From: Triticum aestivum
Lineage: Eukaryota > Streptophyta > Magnoliopsida > Poales > Poaceae
Direction: 5' to 3'
Length of the DNA stretch: 64,000 nucleotides
NCBI RefSeq assembly: GCF_018294505.1
Contig: NC_057800.1
Coordinates: 174,701,120 to 174,765,119 of the forward strand
Positions 10,685 through 22,081 of the stretch are shown piece after piece (the first letter of the stretch is position 1; each line of letters opens with the position of its first letter). Position numbers and translations under genes: made by a program. The notes below the pieces were generated by a model. The model made no database searches. It was not told the origin of the DNA and worked only from the letters and a program-made list of their open reading frames with translations.

Positions 10685-12240
10685 ATCTCACCAAGATGGA
10701 TCGTAAAACGGACCAAGAATAATCCACCTTGGTCGTACAAGCTCTCTCTTGTTGTTGGTCAAAGTGATGGCCATCCATGCGACCCCGGAGATGGGCTAGC
10801 TCGCCAATAATCACGCAAGTAGCTAGTCCCCGAAGACAACCACTGCATAAGTGTGGCCCAAACATATGTATGGAGAGCTGTTTTTTAGTAACAATGAACA
10901 ACTTTGATGTGGCACCATGATTTCGAACTAGAAATCCCCACATCGAGTGAGGGTTAGGTTGACGATGCATATGTATGTTACACCACACTTCAAGCCAATG
11001 ACGGGGATTCATATATGCATGCATGCGTGCATAGTATATGCGCTCAAACTTAATTAGGTCTGAATCTCACCATGACCTATACTACGACAACACTAACCAA
11101 ATGAAGAATCCGCCATGGTAACCTATATTGTTGTTGGTCAAGGTGATCATGGATGTCCACTGGGCCCACGAATATATAGGCTTGTCGCCAATAACCACGC
11201 GAGGGAGTGTATCATTCGAAGGAAACCACTACATGGACTCAATGGGAGGGATTCATGCGTACACATGCATATGTGTGTGCTCAAAGTGTATCATCCATGT
11301 CATCCCAGAGCAAAATAATAATCCCCTCCTAAGTCAAATTAACCTCTCCTGTTGTCAGGCAAAAAGAAGTGATGGACCAAGCAGGCCCACGGATGGAAAG
11401 CATCGATATCGCTGATAACCGCTTAAGTGGGTGCGAGAGGACAACCACCACCGCTTTGCTTGTGGGCCAAACATATATATGTTGAATACCCAAAATACAC
11501 AACTTTGATGTGCCACATGCCTCAAAAACCATAAACCATGCACCCACACAGAGTGAGGTTCATATTAAGTGTACTACATATGATGGTTCCCTTCCCCCCT
11601 CTTCACCGCATACTATATGATCCTGCCGTAATATATGTACAACCCAAAAGAATCCTCATCGATGGTGAAATTAATTAACCTCTCCCGGTGTAGGTCAAAG
11701 TGATGCATGCATGCATGCATCGACGATGGCCTCGTGGGCCCACAGATGGAAGCATCACATGTGAGTGTCCTAGCTAGGATATATATGCATGTGGCCCAAA
11801 AAGGTGTTGTGTGATGTTTGAATAACCAATTTCACAATTTTGATGTGGCACGTGCCTCGGTAACCAAAAAGTCCTGACACCGAGTGAGGTGTACTTGTTC
11901 ATGGACACATACGTATAGTATATATGCTAGTCCCCTCCCACCTCTTCGACGCGTACTATATACCACCATAACAAACAAAAAAGATTATACCTTGTTGGTC
12001 AAATTAACCTCACTGCCGGTTGTTTGTCAAAGTGATGGACGACGACCTCACGGGCCCACAAAAAGCGTCACATGCGAGTATCGACTGTCGTGTAGGACAA
12101 CCATCGACTGCATGTGGCCAAAACATTTATGTATGAAAGGGTTGTGTAATGTTTTAAATAATTATTTCACGACTCGGATGTGGCTCTAGCCAGCCTGACA
12201 AAACGGCCAACCCACACAGTAGCTCACAACTCGTAGTGTA
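10685..12240 (+). repeat. Diverged ~335-bp tandem array, at least five units
   Basis: An anchor resembling GGTCAAAGTGATGG recurs near 10757, 11136, 11356, 11692 and 12025. Each is followed by a GGCCCACGGATGG-like block, AGGACAACCAC, GTGGCCCAAACATAT, ACAACTTTGATGTGGCAC and CACCGAGTGAGG. Spacings of 379, 220, 336 and 333 suggest a unit near 335 with one shortened copy. I do not recognise it as a named Triticeae satellite. Homogeneity is low, so it looks old. No coding frame persists between units. Confidence 0.75.
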
Positions 12241-13233
12241 CTGCGAGCCACCCGCCACCCCCAGACGAACACACCCACACCCACACCGCGAATCCACCGC
12301 AACTACGATGCATGTTAAATTAATTATCCCGCGGTGAACATACATGTTACCAAAGGAGGAACATTTTAATTTCAAAAAATTCACACAGATCATTAAGACG
12401 TTTTAGTACATTGATTGATTTTCTATGGGTATAATGTGCAAAAATCAAATTTGAGCTACATGCACACGTGACAGTGCACCTAAATGCATTGCAAAAACAC
12501 ATGTGTCTCACTGGGTGCATGTTTACTCCCCGTGCAACAAATTTCAAACATTGAGAATCCTGATTTTTAAATTCTAGTACATCCAAAACTTATTTGAAGT
12601 TCATGAAACTTATCGTGTTGTCATATGGACACCAATACAAAGTGGCATTGTACTTTTTATTTGTCAAATTTGAGACCAGTTTTGATGTAATATTTATCTA
12701 ATTACAGATGGGAGATTGTTAATAATTGGGAACCAATATCCCAAATGGATTATTTATTCCAACTGTGAGCGTTAGACCAACAATGGATACGTGCCATGCT
12801 TCGGGTAAGCAATAAAGCGGCAACATTAATCATCCAAATAGAAAAAACAATATACGTGCCACCGCGCGACCCATGTGGCGTGCGAGCAGGCATGAGTTAA
12901 CGGGACGCATGTGAGCAGTCCGCCGCGTAGGCAGACGGGGGGCATGCGTGCAGGTGTGTGAATTGACGGAGGCGTGCTCACTGTGCAGTGTCATCGGGAG
13001 GCGTGCGAGTACCTATGTGAAACTTTGGTAGGCATGCCAGCAGTCCGGTGCACAGGCTCACTGGGTGGCCAGCCATCGGTTTGACCGCCGCTCGCCTCTC
13101 TCCAACAACTCCCACTACTCCACATTAATGGTGCGCCCGAGCGGCCGCACCCCCCATCCTCGCTACGCACACACAATCCTATATCTCCGCTTGCAACCTC
13201 GATGCCGCTCTCAGTCCTCAAAGTCGTCGGTGT
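12241..13233 (+). promoter_or_regulatory. Upstream block of the zf-XS-like gene, shared with 58.4-58.9 kb
   Basis: 12530-12700 aligns with 58430-58600; both contain an AATCCTG..TTAAATT..AG.A.ATCCAAAA stretch and TTTGAGAC. 12880-13130 aligns with 58670-58870, sharing GCGTGCGAGCAG, CAGGCTCACCGGGAGGC-like motifs and CAACTCCCACTACT-like motifs. No coding frame spans it. The likely role is promoter and 5' leader, but transcription is unproven. Confidence 0.55.
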
Positions 13234-15655
13234 ATGAGGATGCCGCCGAAGCGCCCCATCAGAGGGAGTGACGACACCGGGGCTGCTAAAGCACCGGAGC
13301 ATGGCGTGGAGATGGAGACAGAGTTTGCTGTTACCGCCGGTGAGTTATCACTGCAGCTTGACGTCGTCGACGGCGTCGAGCTTCCACAGCCGGAGGCGGA
13401 GTTCTACACCGACTCTGACGACCACTCCGGCGACGACTCCGATGACAACTCCGATGACCACTCCAGCAACGACTCCGACGACGACGGACAGCTAGTTACT
13501 CAGCTATACCCATTTATGTGTCAAATAGATCATAGGGTTTCTCTGGTTACTCCTGCCTCCCCCTTTTTGGAATAGAAATCATGTGGTTATGTTCTCCCAA
13601 TCCATGAAATCTTAGTAAGTTTCATTAGATCCGTGTAGTGTATTGATTGTTTGAATGGTACTGGTGATAAGTGATTAGTTGTTTCATCTGTGCAAATGAT
13701 TTCTGCTAGTAATCCGACTAGGGTTAGTGTTCATGCTAATAATTCCTAGCCAGGACTTGACAATTGATTTTGAATGACCTACCTATATTTGTGCCATTAT
13801 TTCTTCAAGATTGGTCCGTACATAGACGACTGTGCTTAAAAATCGAACCATAATATCTGGATATGTATAAATAAATTGCCATAAATTCCTAATCCTACTT
13901 CATGGCATGTAATCAGTGATTTGATGCCAAATTTATTTTACTATTTGTATAGGTGTTGTCTGATGATGTGGACAGCGAGGATGAAGATGTCCAGAGGAGG
14001 TACAACAGGCAAATCCTCAGGGAGCTTTATGCGGGAATGCATAACATGCGTATTAGGACCTGGAACGGCGGCTATGGACACCCATTTTGCAACCAGAAGC
14101 TTCATGATGCGTATCTAAGTGTTCTGGCGCATGCAAGAGGACGGGCTGATGGCTAGTTCAAGCAGAAGTATTCTCGCAAGGTGGCGCACGGCGCGTACGT
14201 GATAACCCACAAGTATAGGGGACCGCAACAGTTTTTGAGGGTAGAGTATTCAACCCAAATTTATTGATTCGACACAAGGGGAGGCAAAGAATATTCTCAA
14301 GTATTAGGAGTTGAGTTGTCAATTCAACCACACCTGGAAACTTAATATCTGTAGCAAAGTGTTTAGTAGCAAAGTAATATGATAATAGTGGTAATGGTGG
14401 CAAAAGGTAACTATAGCAAAAGTAATATTTTTGGTGTTTTATAGTGATTATAACAATAGCAACGGAGAAGTAAATAAGCGAAGAACAATATATGGAAAGC
14501 TCGTAGGCAATGGATTGGTGATAGAGAATTATGCCGGACGCGATCAATCATGTAACAGTCATAACCTAGGGTGACACAGAACTAGCTCCAGTTCATCAAT
14601 GTAATGTAGGCATGTATTCCGAATATAGTCATACATGCTTATGGAAAAGAACTTGCATGACATCTTTTGTCCTACCCTCCCGTGGCAGCGGGGTCCTATT
14701 GGAAACTAAGGGATATTAAGGCCTCCTAGAGTACCGGACCAAAGTATTAACACATAGTGAATACATGAACTCCTCAAACTACGGTCATCACCGAGAGTGG
14801 TCCCGACTATTGTCTCTTCGGGGTTGCCGGATCATAACACATAGTAGGTGACTATAGCCTTGCAAGATAGGATCAAGAACTCTCATATATTGATGAAAAC
14901 ATAATAGTTTCAGATCTCAAATCATGGCACTCGGGCCCTAGTGACAAGCATTAAGCATAGCAAAGTCATAGCAACATCAATCTCAGAACATAGTGGATAC
15001 TAGGGATCAAACCCTAACAAAACTAACTCGATTACATGATAAATCTCATCCAACCCATCACCGTCCAGCAAGCCTACGATGGAATTACTCATGCACGGCG
15101 GTGAGCATCATGAAATTGGTGATGGAGGAAGGTTGATGATGACAATGGCGACGGATTCCCCTCTCCGAAGCCCCGAACGGACTTCAGATCAGCCCTCCCG
15201 AGAGAGTTTAGGGCTTGGCGGTGGCTCCGTATCGTAAAACGTGATTAATCCTTATCCCTGGTTTTTTCTCCCCGAAAGTGAATATATGGAGTCAGGGTTG
15301 AGGTCGATGGAGCGTTAGGGGGGCCACGAGGCAGGAGGCACACCCAGGGGGTAGGGCGTGCCCCCACCCTCGTGGACCAGTGCAGGCCGTCCTGACGTGG
15401 ATCTTCCTTCCAGTATTTTTATATATTCCAAAATAATTCTCCGTTGATTTTAAGGTCATTCCGAGAACTTTTATTTCTGCACAAAAATAACACCATGACA
15501 ATTCTGCTGAAAACAGCGTCAGTTCGGGTTAGTTCCATTCAAATCATGCAAGTTAGAGTCCAAAACAAGGGCAAAAGTGTTTGGAAAAGTAAATACGACA
15601 GAGACGTATCAGTACGCCGAGTACCTGGAGAACCTTCAGGATCATGCCGGCCTAT
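13234..15655 (+). pseudogene. zf-XS-like (SGS3/FDM-related) gene broken by a stop and a solo LTR
   Basis: The first exon encodes an N-terminus ending in an acidic Asp/Ser run (repeats of DDHSGDDSDD type, about residues 60-85). After an intron ending at TTTGTATAG, an exon at 13953 encodes an acidic patch, LRELYAGMHNMRIRTWN, then GHPFCNQKLHDAYLSVLAHA. This matches the zinc-binding CPFC...LLxHA pattern of zf-XS domains, with the first Cys replaced by His. TAG at 14155-14157 stops the frame. Beyond it a KYSRKVAHGAY stretch is split by the LTR at 14200-15611 and resumes as AEYLENLQDHAGL and a stop at 15647. zf-XS proteins act in RNA-directed DNA methylation and siRNA biogenesis. This copy should be non-functional. 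The donor of the first exon is unclear. Confidence 0.5.
14200..15611 (-). mobile_element. Solo gypsy LTR (Sabrina-type ends), 1412 bp
   Basis: Read on the minus strand it starts TGATACGTCTCTGTCG and ends GTGGGTTATCA. It is flanked by identical 5-bp duplications GTACG at 14195-14199 and 15612-15616. A CCATATATTC TATA-like site on the minus strand gives its orientation. No internal domain remains, so it is a solo LTR left by LTR-LTR recombination. The ends are of the type I associate with the Triticeae Sabrina family; that name is from memory. Confidence 0.85.
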
Positions 15656-16857
15656 GAGATGAGATGTTGGATGGATGGAACTATATATGTACGCTTGCGT
15701 ATGCTTAATATTGTTGAACTATGTACTACTTATGGTTGAACTATGCTTATCTACGTGTACGCTTATTATCTATGTCTGAGTATGTTAATTATTTCTCCAA
15801 ATTTTGGTAAAAATTACAACGGGGGACCAATGAACCTGGACGGAGGTAGTACGTCAATCACACATGGTTCCCAAAATTGGAACCGTGTGCAATGACTTTC
15901 ATTTTGCCTGCTACGTCAATCACACACGGTTGGCTCTAGCAAACCATCGCCCCCAAAATTCTTTATGGGACAGAAAGCCCTCACCGCCAAATTCAAAAAA
16001 GAAAAAAGAAAACCCTCACCATCCCCACGTCATAAAAACCCTCACCCCGCCCGCCACCCACCTCCGCCCCTCCGGTATGTTCCCCATTCACATCTACACA
16101 AGCTCCTCCGCGTCTATGTCATCACACCGCCCATCGCAGCGGTAAACACTTAGCTCAACGCCTGCCGCCGCTGCCAGGCTGCCGACAAAGCCCACCGCAT
16201 TTCGCCACTTCCGCTTGCCTCCGCATATTTCCGTCAACTTTCTCAACACTGCTTGCGGTGGACCAAGCTCCACTCGGTTGGGGAATCTGCCATACTGAGG
16301 GTTCTTTCTCATGGACGCAAGGTAACTAATTTAACAAGATATTATCTCATCTCTTATCCCTCTTCATCTGCCTCCTTTAATCACCAGGCAGAAATCACCG
16401 TGAATTAATTTTTATTCGAGCCGATTTGAGGGTTTTCTTTCATTCATAGAATGTACAGTGCGTCGATACTTCAGGACATGGCGACCGCCGCCAGAGATTC
16501 CATCTCATCATACCAGATAACTTGAGGACGCGCGCGGTATGTTCAATCTCGCCCTAAATTGCTTGGCATGGCCTACTTTCCTGAATATATTGTAAATATT
16601 GCTACATTTGGATAAAAGGTGCCACATGCACCATATACGTCAAAGGGGATTCTTTTCCCCCTCTTCTTTCTATATTAGGCAAATTAATGATGTATTGTTC
16701 TTTTGATTACTCTCATATTTCCATGACATCATGTTTAGCCTATCTGTTTAATTATAGACTTTTGTCCTTCGATTTCAACTGCTGTATAGTTCTTTCAATT
16801 TGGGCCCATATTTGCATGTTACCATATTTTCTTTAACAACCCTACCATTTTCTGCAG
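15656..16857. other. Intergenic; MITE-end and CACTA-like remnants, no supported gene
   Basis: At 15837-15851 GGACGGAGGTAGTAC resembles the right end of a Stowaway-type MITE without its partner. Repeated AATCACACACGGTT motifs at 15855-15935 resemble CACTA subterminal repeats. From 15950 to 16320 the sequence is C-rich like a 5' leader, and it may be the leader of the B3-like exon that follows. Short frames here have stops and no recognisable motif. Confidence 0.35.
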
Positions 16858-17138
16858 GACATCCCTCGCTATGCAATAGATTATGTAGTGCACAATTTTT
16901 CCCTTTACATACATCAAGGCTCCACGAATGTCATACTGCGCACAAACCATGGATTTACAATTGTTGCTATTGTAAGACTTGATGAACGTGGCGACTCCTA
17001 TTTTGGCACTGGCTTTTGGAATGAAATTGCAAAGTTTTATGTATTGAAAGCTGTCACTAAAATTGCACTGAACATAGAAGGGTCTGGTCATATATGCTAA
17101 CTTCCCCGACAAAATCATCCGTCCAGACTTTGTTCAAA
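16858..17138 (+). pseudogene. B3-domain-like exon with a frame break
   Basis: The exon follows a good acceptor (CCATTTTCTGCAG) and ends at the donor CAAA|GTAAGT. It encodes a DIPRYAIDYVVHNF start, a NVILRTNHGFTIVAIVRL strand pair, then GTGFWNEIAKFYVLKAVTK. That spacing resembles the B3 fold pattern of a Gly-Trp-x2-Phe core followed by a Leu-rich strand. TAA at 17098-17100 stops this frame, but the next frame continues as NFPDKIIRPDFVQ up to the donor. This suggests a small indel just before 17100. B3 domains bind DNA in plant transcription factors. The assignment rests on pattern only and could be wrong. It may have belonged with the minus-strand B3 copies at 41-44 kb by family, not by linkage. 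Confidence 0.35.
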
Positions 17139-17332
17139 GTAAGTTTTCTTTTCAACTATCTGCATATGTTGACTTACCCAGCAACATGTCAAATGAATTG
17201 TGTAGTATTTAAGCAACCAATTGCTATTCCTTTATCTTACTATATTCCTACCTAATAACTTCTACTTACCAATACACTTTTCTATTGCCCTATTTTAACT
17301 AAATATTCCCTGTACTCCCATTTCTATCAGAA

Positions 17333-19205
17333 AGCGCCACTGACAAGGAGACTCCGGAGGTGGAGAACGGGGCTACCAACAAGCGGAGGCGGGGCGAGCT
17401 AGAACCGCAAGCGACTCTAGCATGCCTAGACTTAATCAGCAGCCTCCCCGCTGATATGTTGAGAGTCATCATCTCCCTCCTCCCAATCAAATATGGGGCG
17501 CGAACAACCCTCCTTTCCCAGCGGTGGCGCCCCCTATGGAACTCCAGCCCTCTCGACTCATCGACGCCCATGAGCTCTTCCATGGCTATGGCAAAAGTGT
17601 GGATGCATTCTCCAAGATCCTCAGCAGTCACCTTGGCCCAACCAAACGCCTTAGAATGGGAAAAGTTCCGTTTCAACGGCAAGGACCAAGCCAAGCTTGA
17701 CGACTGGTTCCGGTCCCCCGCCCTAGATCAGCTCGAGGAGCTCACTTTTGATGATGGGCATATGCAGTCGCTGCCAACATCCGCACTCCGGCTCGCGCCC
17801 ATGCTGCGCGTTGCCAAGTTCAGGAACTGCCATTTCCTGCACCTTAATGACGTGCCCGCTCTTATTCTACCACGACTGAAGCACCTCGAGTTCGTCGTCG
17901 TCTACCTCCCAAAGGGTGACATGGAACGCCTGCTCCATGGCTGTACTGCACTCGAGTACCTTCATCTTCAGGCGATCAATGGGTTGAGTACCTTCCACAT
18001 CACCTCCATGACTCTTCGGACTATTTATGTGTGTTGCTGGTGCGACAGGAAGACATCCCAAAAGGTGGACCATGGTATGGTCATCCAGGACACGCCTGCA
18101 CTTGAGAGATTACTTGTAGTTGATCAAGAAGGTCCAACAAGAATCTGTGTCATTTCTGCGCCGAAATTGACAGTGGTGGGCTACTCGTTTGACAAATACT
18201 CCAAACTTGTTATTGGATCCACACTCGTTCAGGTACAACAGTCGCCTTCTACCTCTCCTACAAATTAGCATTATTTCTAATTTTGAAGATGTTTGTTCGT
18301 CTTTCATTCAGAAAATGACTCCGACAAGCTTGACCCCGAAACTGCGCACAGTGAAGGTCTTGGCACTAGAATCTATCGGGCCCAACCTGGAGCAAGTTGT
18401 TAGTTTCCTGAGATGCTTTTCGTGCCTGGAGAAGCTATATATCGAGGTGATGTTCCTTTCCGGTTAAATGTTAACCATAAGGGAGTTCAATTTGTGACAC
18501 CTTTTTCCAAGTATACAATTACAATGTACTACGATTTCTGAAGGTTCTTTTGGAGGATTTCAGTACATACATGCCCCCCCATATTGGTTGCTTGATCCAT
18601 ATGGTTACAATCAATAAGAATTTCTCCTTTGGATTCATCTGTACTAGTTTTCTTAGGGAACTTTTCATCCACTCCAACCTCTTGTGAAGAAGGCTACATT
18701 TTTCTAGAATGTAATCAAATGCCCATGTTAATCATGTCAGATCAAAGATGGCATGTTAGTGCATTTTACAAATCCTGCAAACCAAATAGCTAGGCCTATA
18801 GTAATGTTCAAAACTGCATGTAGGCACTAACATGTTTTCTTCTTTTGCAGGTAAGATTAGGCCCAGTGGTGGATAATGTGATACAATATAACAATCACGT
18901 CGAATGCCTAGATCTGCATATCTCAAAAAATTACTTTGAACTCCTACCGAGGGACCTTACCGGAGATTATATTCACCAGGTACTTTGTTCTTAGAGCAAG
19001 GGTGCTGAAGGAAATGAGGTTTTCCCTACATTTATATCGCAAAAATGAATGGTCTGTTGATAAGCGCCGGCGCCTGCGGCAGAATGGAGTAGGCTCCAAA
19101 AATGTTGAATTTCATTTCGGAACTTCAGATGACAGAGTAATCGAAAGTCATCGGGTCAACCCATACATGACTTCTCAGTGGCTGACCCCTTTGCAAAAAT
19201 TGTGA
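17333..19205 (+). pseudogene. F-box/LRR (FBD-type) gene with three apparent single-base frameshifts
   Basis: Three exons join in phase 0: 17333-18232, 18312-18446 and 18851-19205, with acceptors TTTCATTCAG and CTTTTGCAG. Near its start the protein has a clear F-box (ISSLPADMLRVIISLLP, then RTTLLSQRW and LWNSS). It continues with degenerate LRRs such as LDQLEELTF and LPRLKHLEF. The end has an FBD-like tail with RARVLKEMRF. F-box proteins recruit targets to SCF ubiquitin ligases. Between about 17556 and 17665 the family-like sequence (ELFHGYGKSVDAFSKIL) is in another frame, so a 1-base deletion and a 1-base insertion seem to compensate. A run of six A at 18925-18930 has one A too many for the FBD frame. 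An acceptor at 17324-17332 implies an upstream exon that I could not place. Sequencing error in the A run is possible. Confidence 0.65.
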
Positions 19206-20102
19206 GGTTTCGAAGCCAGACTTAGAAGCGGTGATATTAGTTTGAACATCTCTGATATCCATGTTCAGCGCATCAGCGCGAGCGTTTGCAGCTGATGAGC
19301 TGAGTTTCATTTCTAATATCAGTTTGAACCTTGTAATCTTCGAATTTGACCCATATAACTCTAGAATTTGAACCTTGTAACATTTCGAGCTGTTGTGGTA
19401 CAATCATTGAAATGGCATCGTATGAGACTCGTATATTGCTAGCACTATTTTGACCTTAATATGCAATGGTCTTAGATTTTATTAATCATTCTCGAATCAT
19501 TTTACCTTGTCGATCTCACAACACACGATCTGTATAGCTAACTCGACTGCGATCTTCGACATTATTGCACACAGTTGATTTCTTCCACCGTGTGCACTAT
19601 AGAGCGCAGAATTAATTATCGCACTCGAGTGTCCAGCATCACCCTTCTGTGTAACTTTGACCTCATCACCCAAGGGTAAACTTATGACCGAAGTCATTCC
19701 ACACACTTCGTTTTTACAAAGCTTTTTCCCAATAAACGCCCACGGTTTGTCCCTCTTCTAGCCGACGTGTGGCCAAACTAGCCGGGCGGGAAGCTTGCGC
19801 GGTAAACAGCGCGATAGAGCGGGAACAGGCTCTTTGAGCCCACGCCTGGGGTGCGGTGTTGTCAAGCGTGCACTGGATTCTGGAATCCTCCCCTATGAAC
19901 GCCGTGACAAGACGTGACGATTATAGGCCGGCCGACACCCATTTATTACAGCGGCCATTTAACCTACCATTGTGTCTCTTCAACCTTTCAATCTCGCCCC
20001 ACCATTGCAAGAAGCACATGCACCACGAGAAATTCTTAGAGGGTATCCTGCGCGGCTCCAAAGGCGCTCCAAGAGGTTGCCGACGATGAGCGGCAGTTAA
20101 CC
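19206..20102. other. 3' flank of the F-box gene and upstream region of the exonuclease-like gene
   Basis: 19206-19500 is AT-rich with direct repeats of AGTTTGAAC and GAACCTTGTAA. 19500-19730 carries GCACACAGTTG and CCGTGTGCAC motifs like those in CACTA subterminal DNA. 19730-20102 becomes GC-rich. No supported coding frame. Confidence 0.35.
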
Positions 20103-20658
20103 ATGCGTGCTGTGGTGGACACCCACAGAAGGTTCATGGACCTCTTAGTGGTGTACACCAACGACCCAGTCTGGGAGGAGCACTCCATCCACATCATGGA
20201 GTTGTTGCTTGCCGAGGAGAAGTACAAGGTGGTCGGGTTCGACCTTGAGTACACCCATGCTTGTGTCATGTCTCGTCCCAAGGTCACCGTCGCCCAGATG
20301 TGCGTGCGCCACCATGTCCTCGTCTACCACTACTGCCTGGCCACAAGGCCTTGCGAGCGTTTCGCCAGGTTTGTCAATAGCCCCCACTACCTGTTCGCTA
20401 CGGTGGACATCACCAACAATGTAAAGGTGCTCGAGAATTCGGGCATCGCCTGCCAGAATCTTGTCGACATCCAGGGCCAATACAAGATCAGGGGAAGCAA
20501 GGAGCATGAGAAGGACTCACTGGTTCACCTCGCCGAGGCCATCATCGACCCCTACTACAAAGACATGAAGGATTCGTGCAACAAGGACTAGCGTGCCTGG
20601 CACTTGGCCTAGATGGAGAAACTCGACAAAGCTCACGTCGTGTACGCTTTCGGATTTC
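20103..20658 (+). pseudogene. 3'-5' exonuclease-like (DEDD, WRN/RNase D type) gene, 3' truncated
   Basis: The ATG-started frame gives 162 residues. KVVGFDLEYT at 42-51 contains the Asp-x-Glu of Exo motif I (D47, E49). FATVDITNNVKVL at 98-110 resembles Exo II, but the usual Asp appears as Asn106. TAG at 20589-20591 stops the frame. The family-like sequence continues in frame (RAWHLA, a second TAG, then MEKLDKAHVVYA) until the gypsy LTR at 20649. The Tyr-x3-Asp Exo III motif is therefore missing. DEDD exonucleases hydrolyse nucleic acid 3' ends with two metal ions. This copy lacks one catalytic Asp and the third motif, so it is probably inactive. Confidence 0.6.
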
Positions 20659-21510
20659 GGGTTCCGGCAAAACCGTTAAGATTCAAACACTAGGGTGTGC
20701 GCGAAGATCTCTCCCCCACTGATCACGCCCTCAAACACTTCGCGATCTCTAGGCTAGGCACACGAACTCACAACACACGAGACGCAAGATTTATACTAGT
20801 TCAGGCCACCGTTGTGGTGTAATACCCTACTCCAGTGTGGTGGTGCTGGATTGCCTCTTGGGCTGAGGATGAACAGTACAATGGGAAGAATAGCCTCCTG
20901 AGGAGAGGTGCTCTTGTGCTTGGTGAACTTGTGGTTGTGAGGATGGATCTCTCCTCTAACGTGGTGGCTAGTCCTATTTATAGAGGCCCTGGTCCTCTCC
21001 CCAAATATTGAGCGGGAAGGGATCCAATAACGGCCAATTTGAAAGGGGGCAGCTAGTATAGCTTATCCTGACAAAAGTAGTCTTCGCGTGCCAAAGGCGC
21101 TGGTGGTGACGCTGCCTTGGGCACCACGGTGACCTCCGTCCTGCTGTCTTGCTGGTCTTGGTCTCGGTACACCGATATGGAAACCTTTGCCTGATGCCTC
21201 GGAACTCCTCGCCTGCGCTTGCCTCCTTAGCACCAAAGTGGAAAAAGGACAATGTGCGTGCTGGCGCCCGCCTGGCCTTGGTCGTCATGGCTCACATCAC
21301 TAGAACCTCGCGAGGTTTGTCTTGCCTTGATCTCTCCGCCCCTCGCGAGCCAGCCTGGTGAGGCCGCTCTCGAGGAGGTCTTGTGTCGTCCGCCTCGCGA
21401 GGGTCTTGAGTCCTTGCTGGTGAAGATGGGCCATACGGGCCCGTTCGCAGAGCCACGCTGTGGGCTGCAGGCAGGCAAGTCCGGAGACCCCTGTTCCTAG
21501 AACGCCGACA
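20649..21510 (-). mobile_element. Gypsy LTR, minus orientation (3' LTR)
   Basis: Read on the minus strand it starts TGTCGGCGTTC and ends CCGAAATCCGAAA (expected CCGACA). Its TATA box CTATAAATAG lies at 20974-20983 on the minus strand. Immediately right, 21511-21525 reads GGACACGGGGGCTAC on the minus strand, a good polypurine tract. This makes it the 3' LTR of an element running right to left. It cuts off the exonuclease-like gene. The expected 5' LTR is not in the window, since a different retroelement begins at 26762. Confidence 0.7.
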
Positions 21511-21525
21511 GTAGCCCCCGTGTCC
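21511..21525 (-). other. Polypurine tract of the minus-strand gypsy element
   Basis: The minus strand reads GGACACGGGGGCTAC directly before the LTR start TGTCGG. This is the expected position of the plus-strand DNA primer. It fixes the element's direction and shows that the Transposase_28 frame to the right is antisense. Confidence 0.6.
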
Positions 21526-21775
21526 AAGGCGCGCTCGGGCTTGGCTGGGAGGCGAAGCCAAGGGGCAAGTGCGGAGCGCCGCGGGCCCCAATAGCCTGCG
21601 AACTTGGTCGATGCTGGCGGTTGATTGGTCGTGGGCGTCTCTGCTTCCCCACGCTGCCTTGATACCCGCCTAGCTAGGCGGCCACTGCGTTCTACACGGT
21701 TTCCCTCCCGTTGTTGCCGCGCATTCTCCAATTCTTCCGCTTCCTTGTAGCTCAGCCCCTCCTCCCCCCCCCCCG

Positions 21776-22081
21776 NNNNNNNNNNNNNNNNNNNNNNNNN
21801 NNNNNNNNNNNNNNNNNNNNNNNNNNNNNNNNNNNNNNNNNNNNNNNNNNNNNNNNNNNNNNNNNNNNNNNNNNNNNNNNNNNNNNNNNNNNNNNNNNNN
21901 NNNNNNNNNNNNNNNNNNNNNNNNNNNNNNNNNNNNNNNNNNNNNNNNNNNNNNNNNNNNNNNNNNNNNNNNNNNNNNNNNNNNNNNNNNNNNNNNNNNN
22001 NNNNNNNNNNNNNNNNNNNNNNNNNNNNNNNNNNNNNNNNNNNNNNNNNNNNNNNNNNNNNNNNNNNNNNNNNNNNNNNNN
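21776..22081. other. Assembly gap (306 N)
   Basis: The gap begins after a C homopolymer in the leader region of the antisense reading frame and probably removes part of its first exon. Confidence 0.95.

Noticed and set aside
10239..11024. Frames running through the 10317-10684 gap
   Set aside because: Most of their length is N, and the remainder is CACTA terminus or tandem array.
15864..16153. Overlapping Pro/His-rich frames
   Set aside because: C-rich leader-like sequence; no splice-compatible continuation and no motif.
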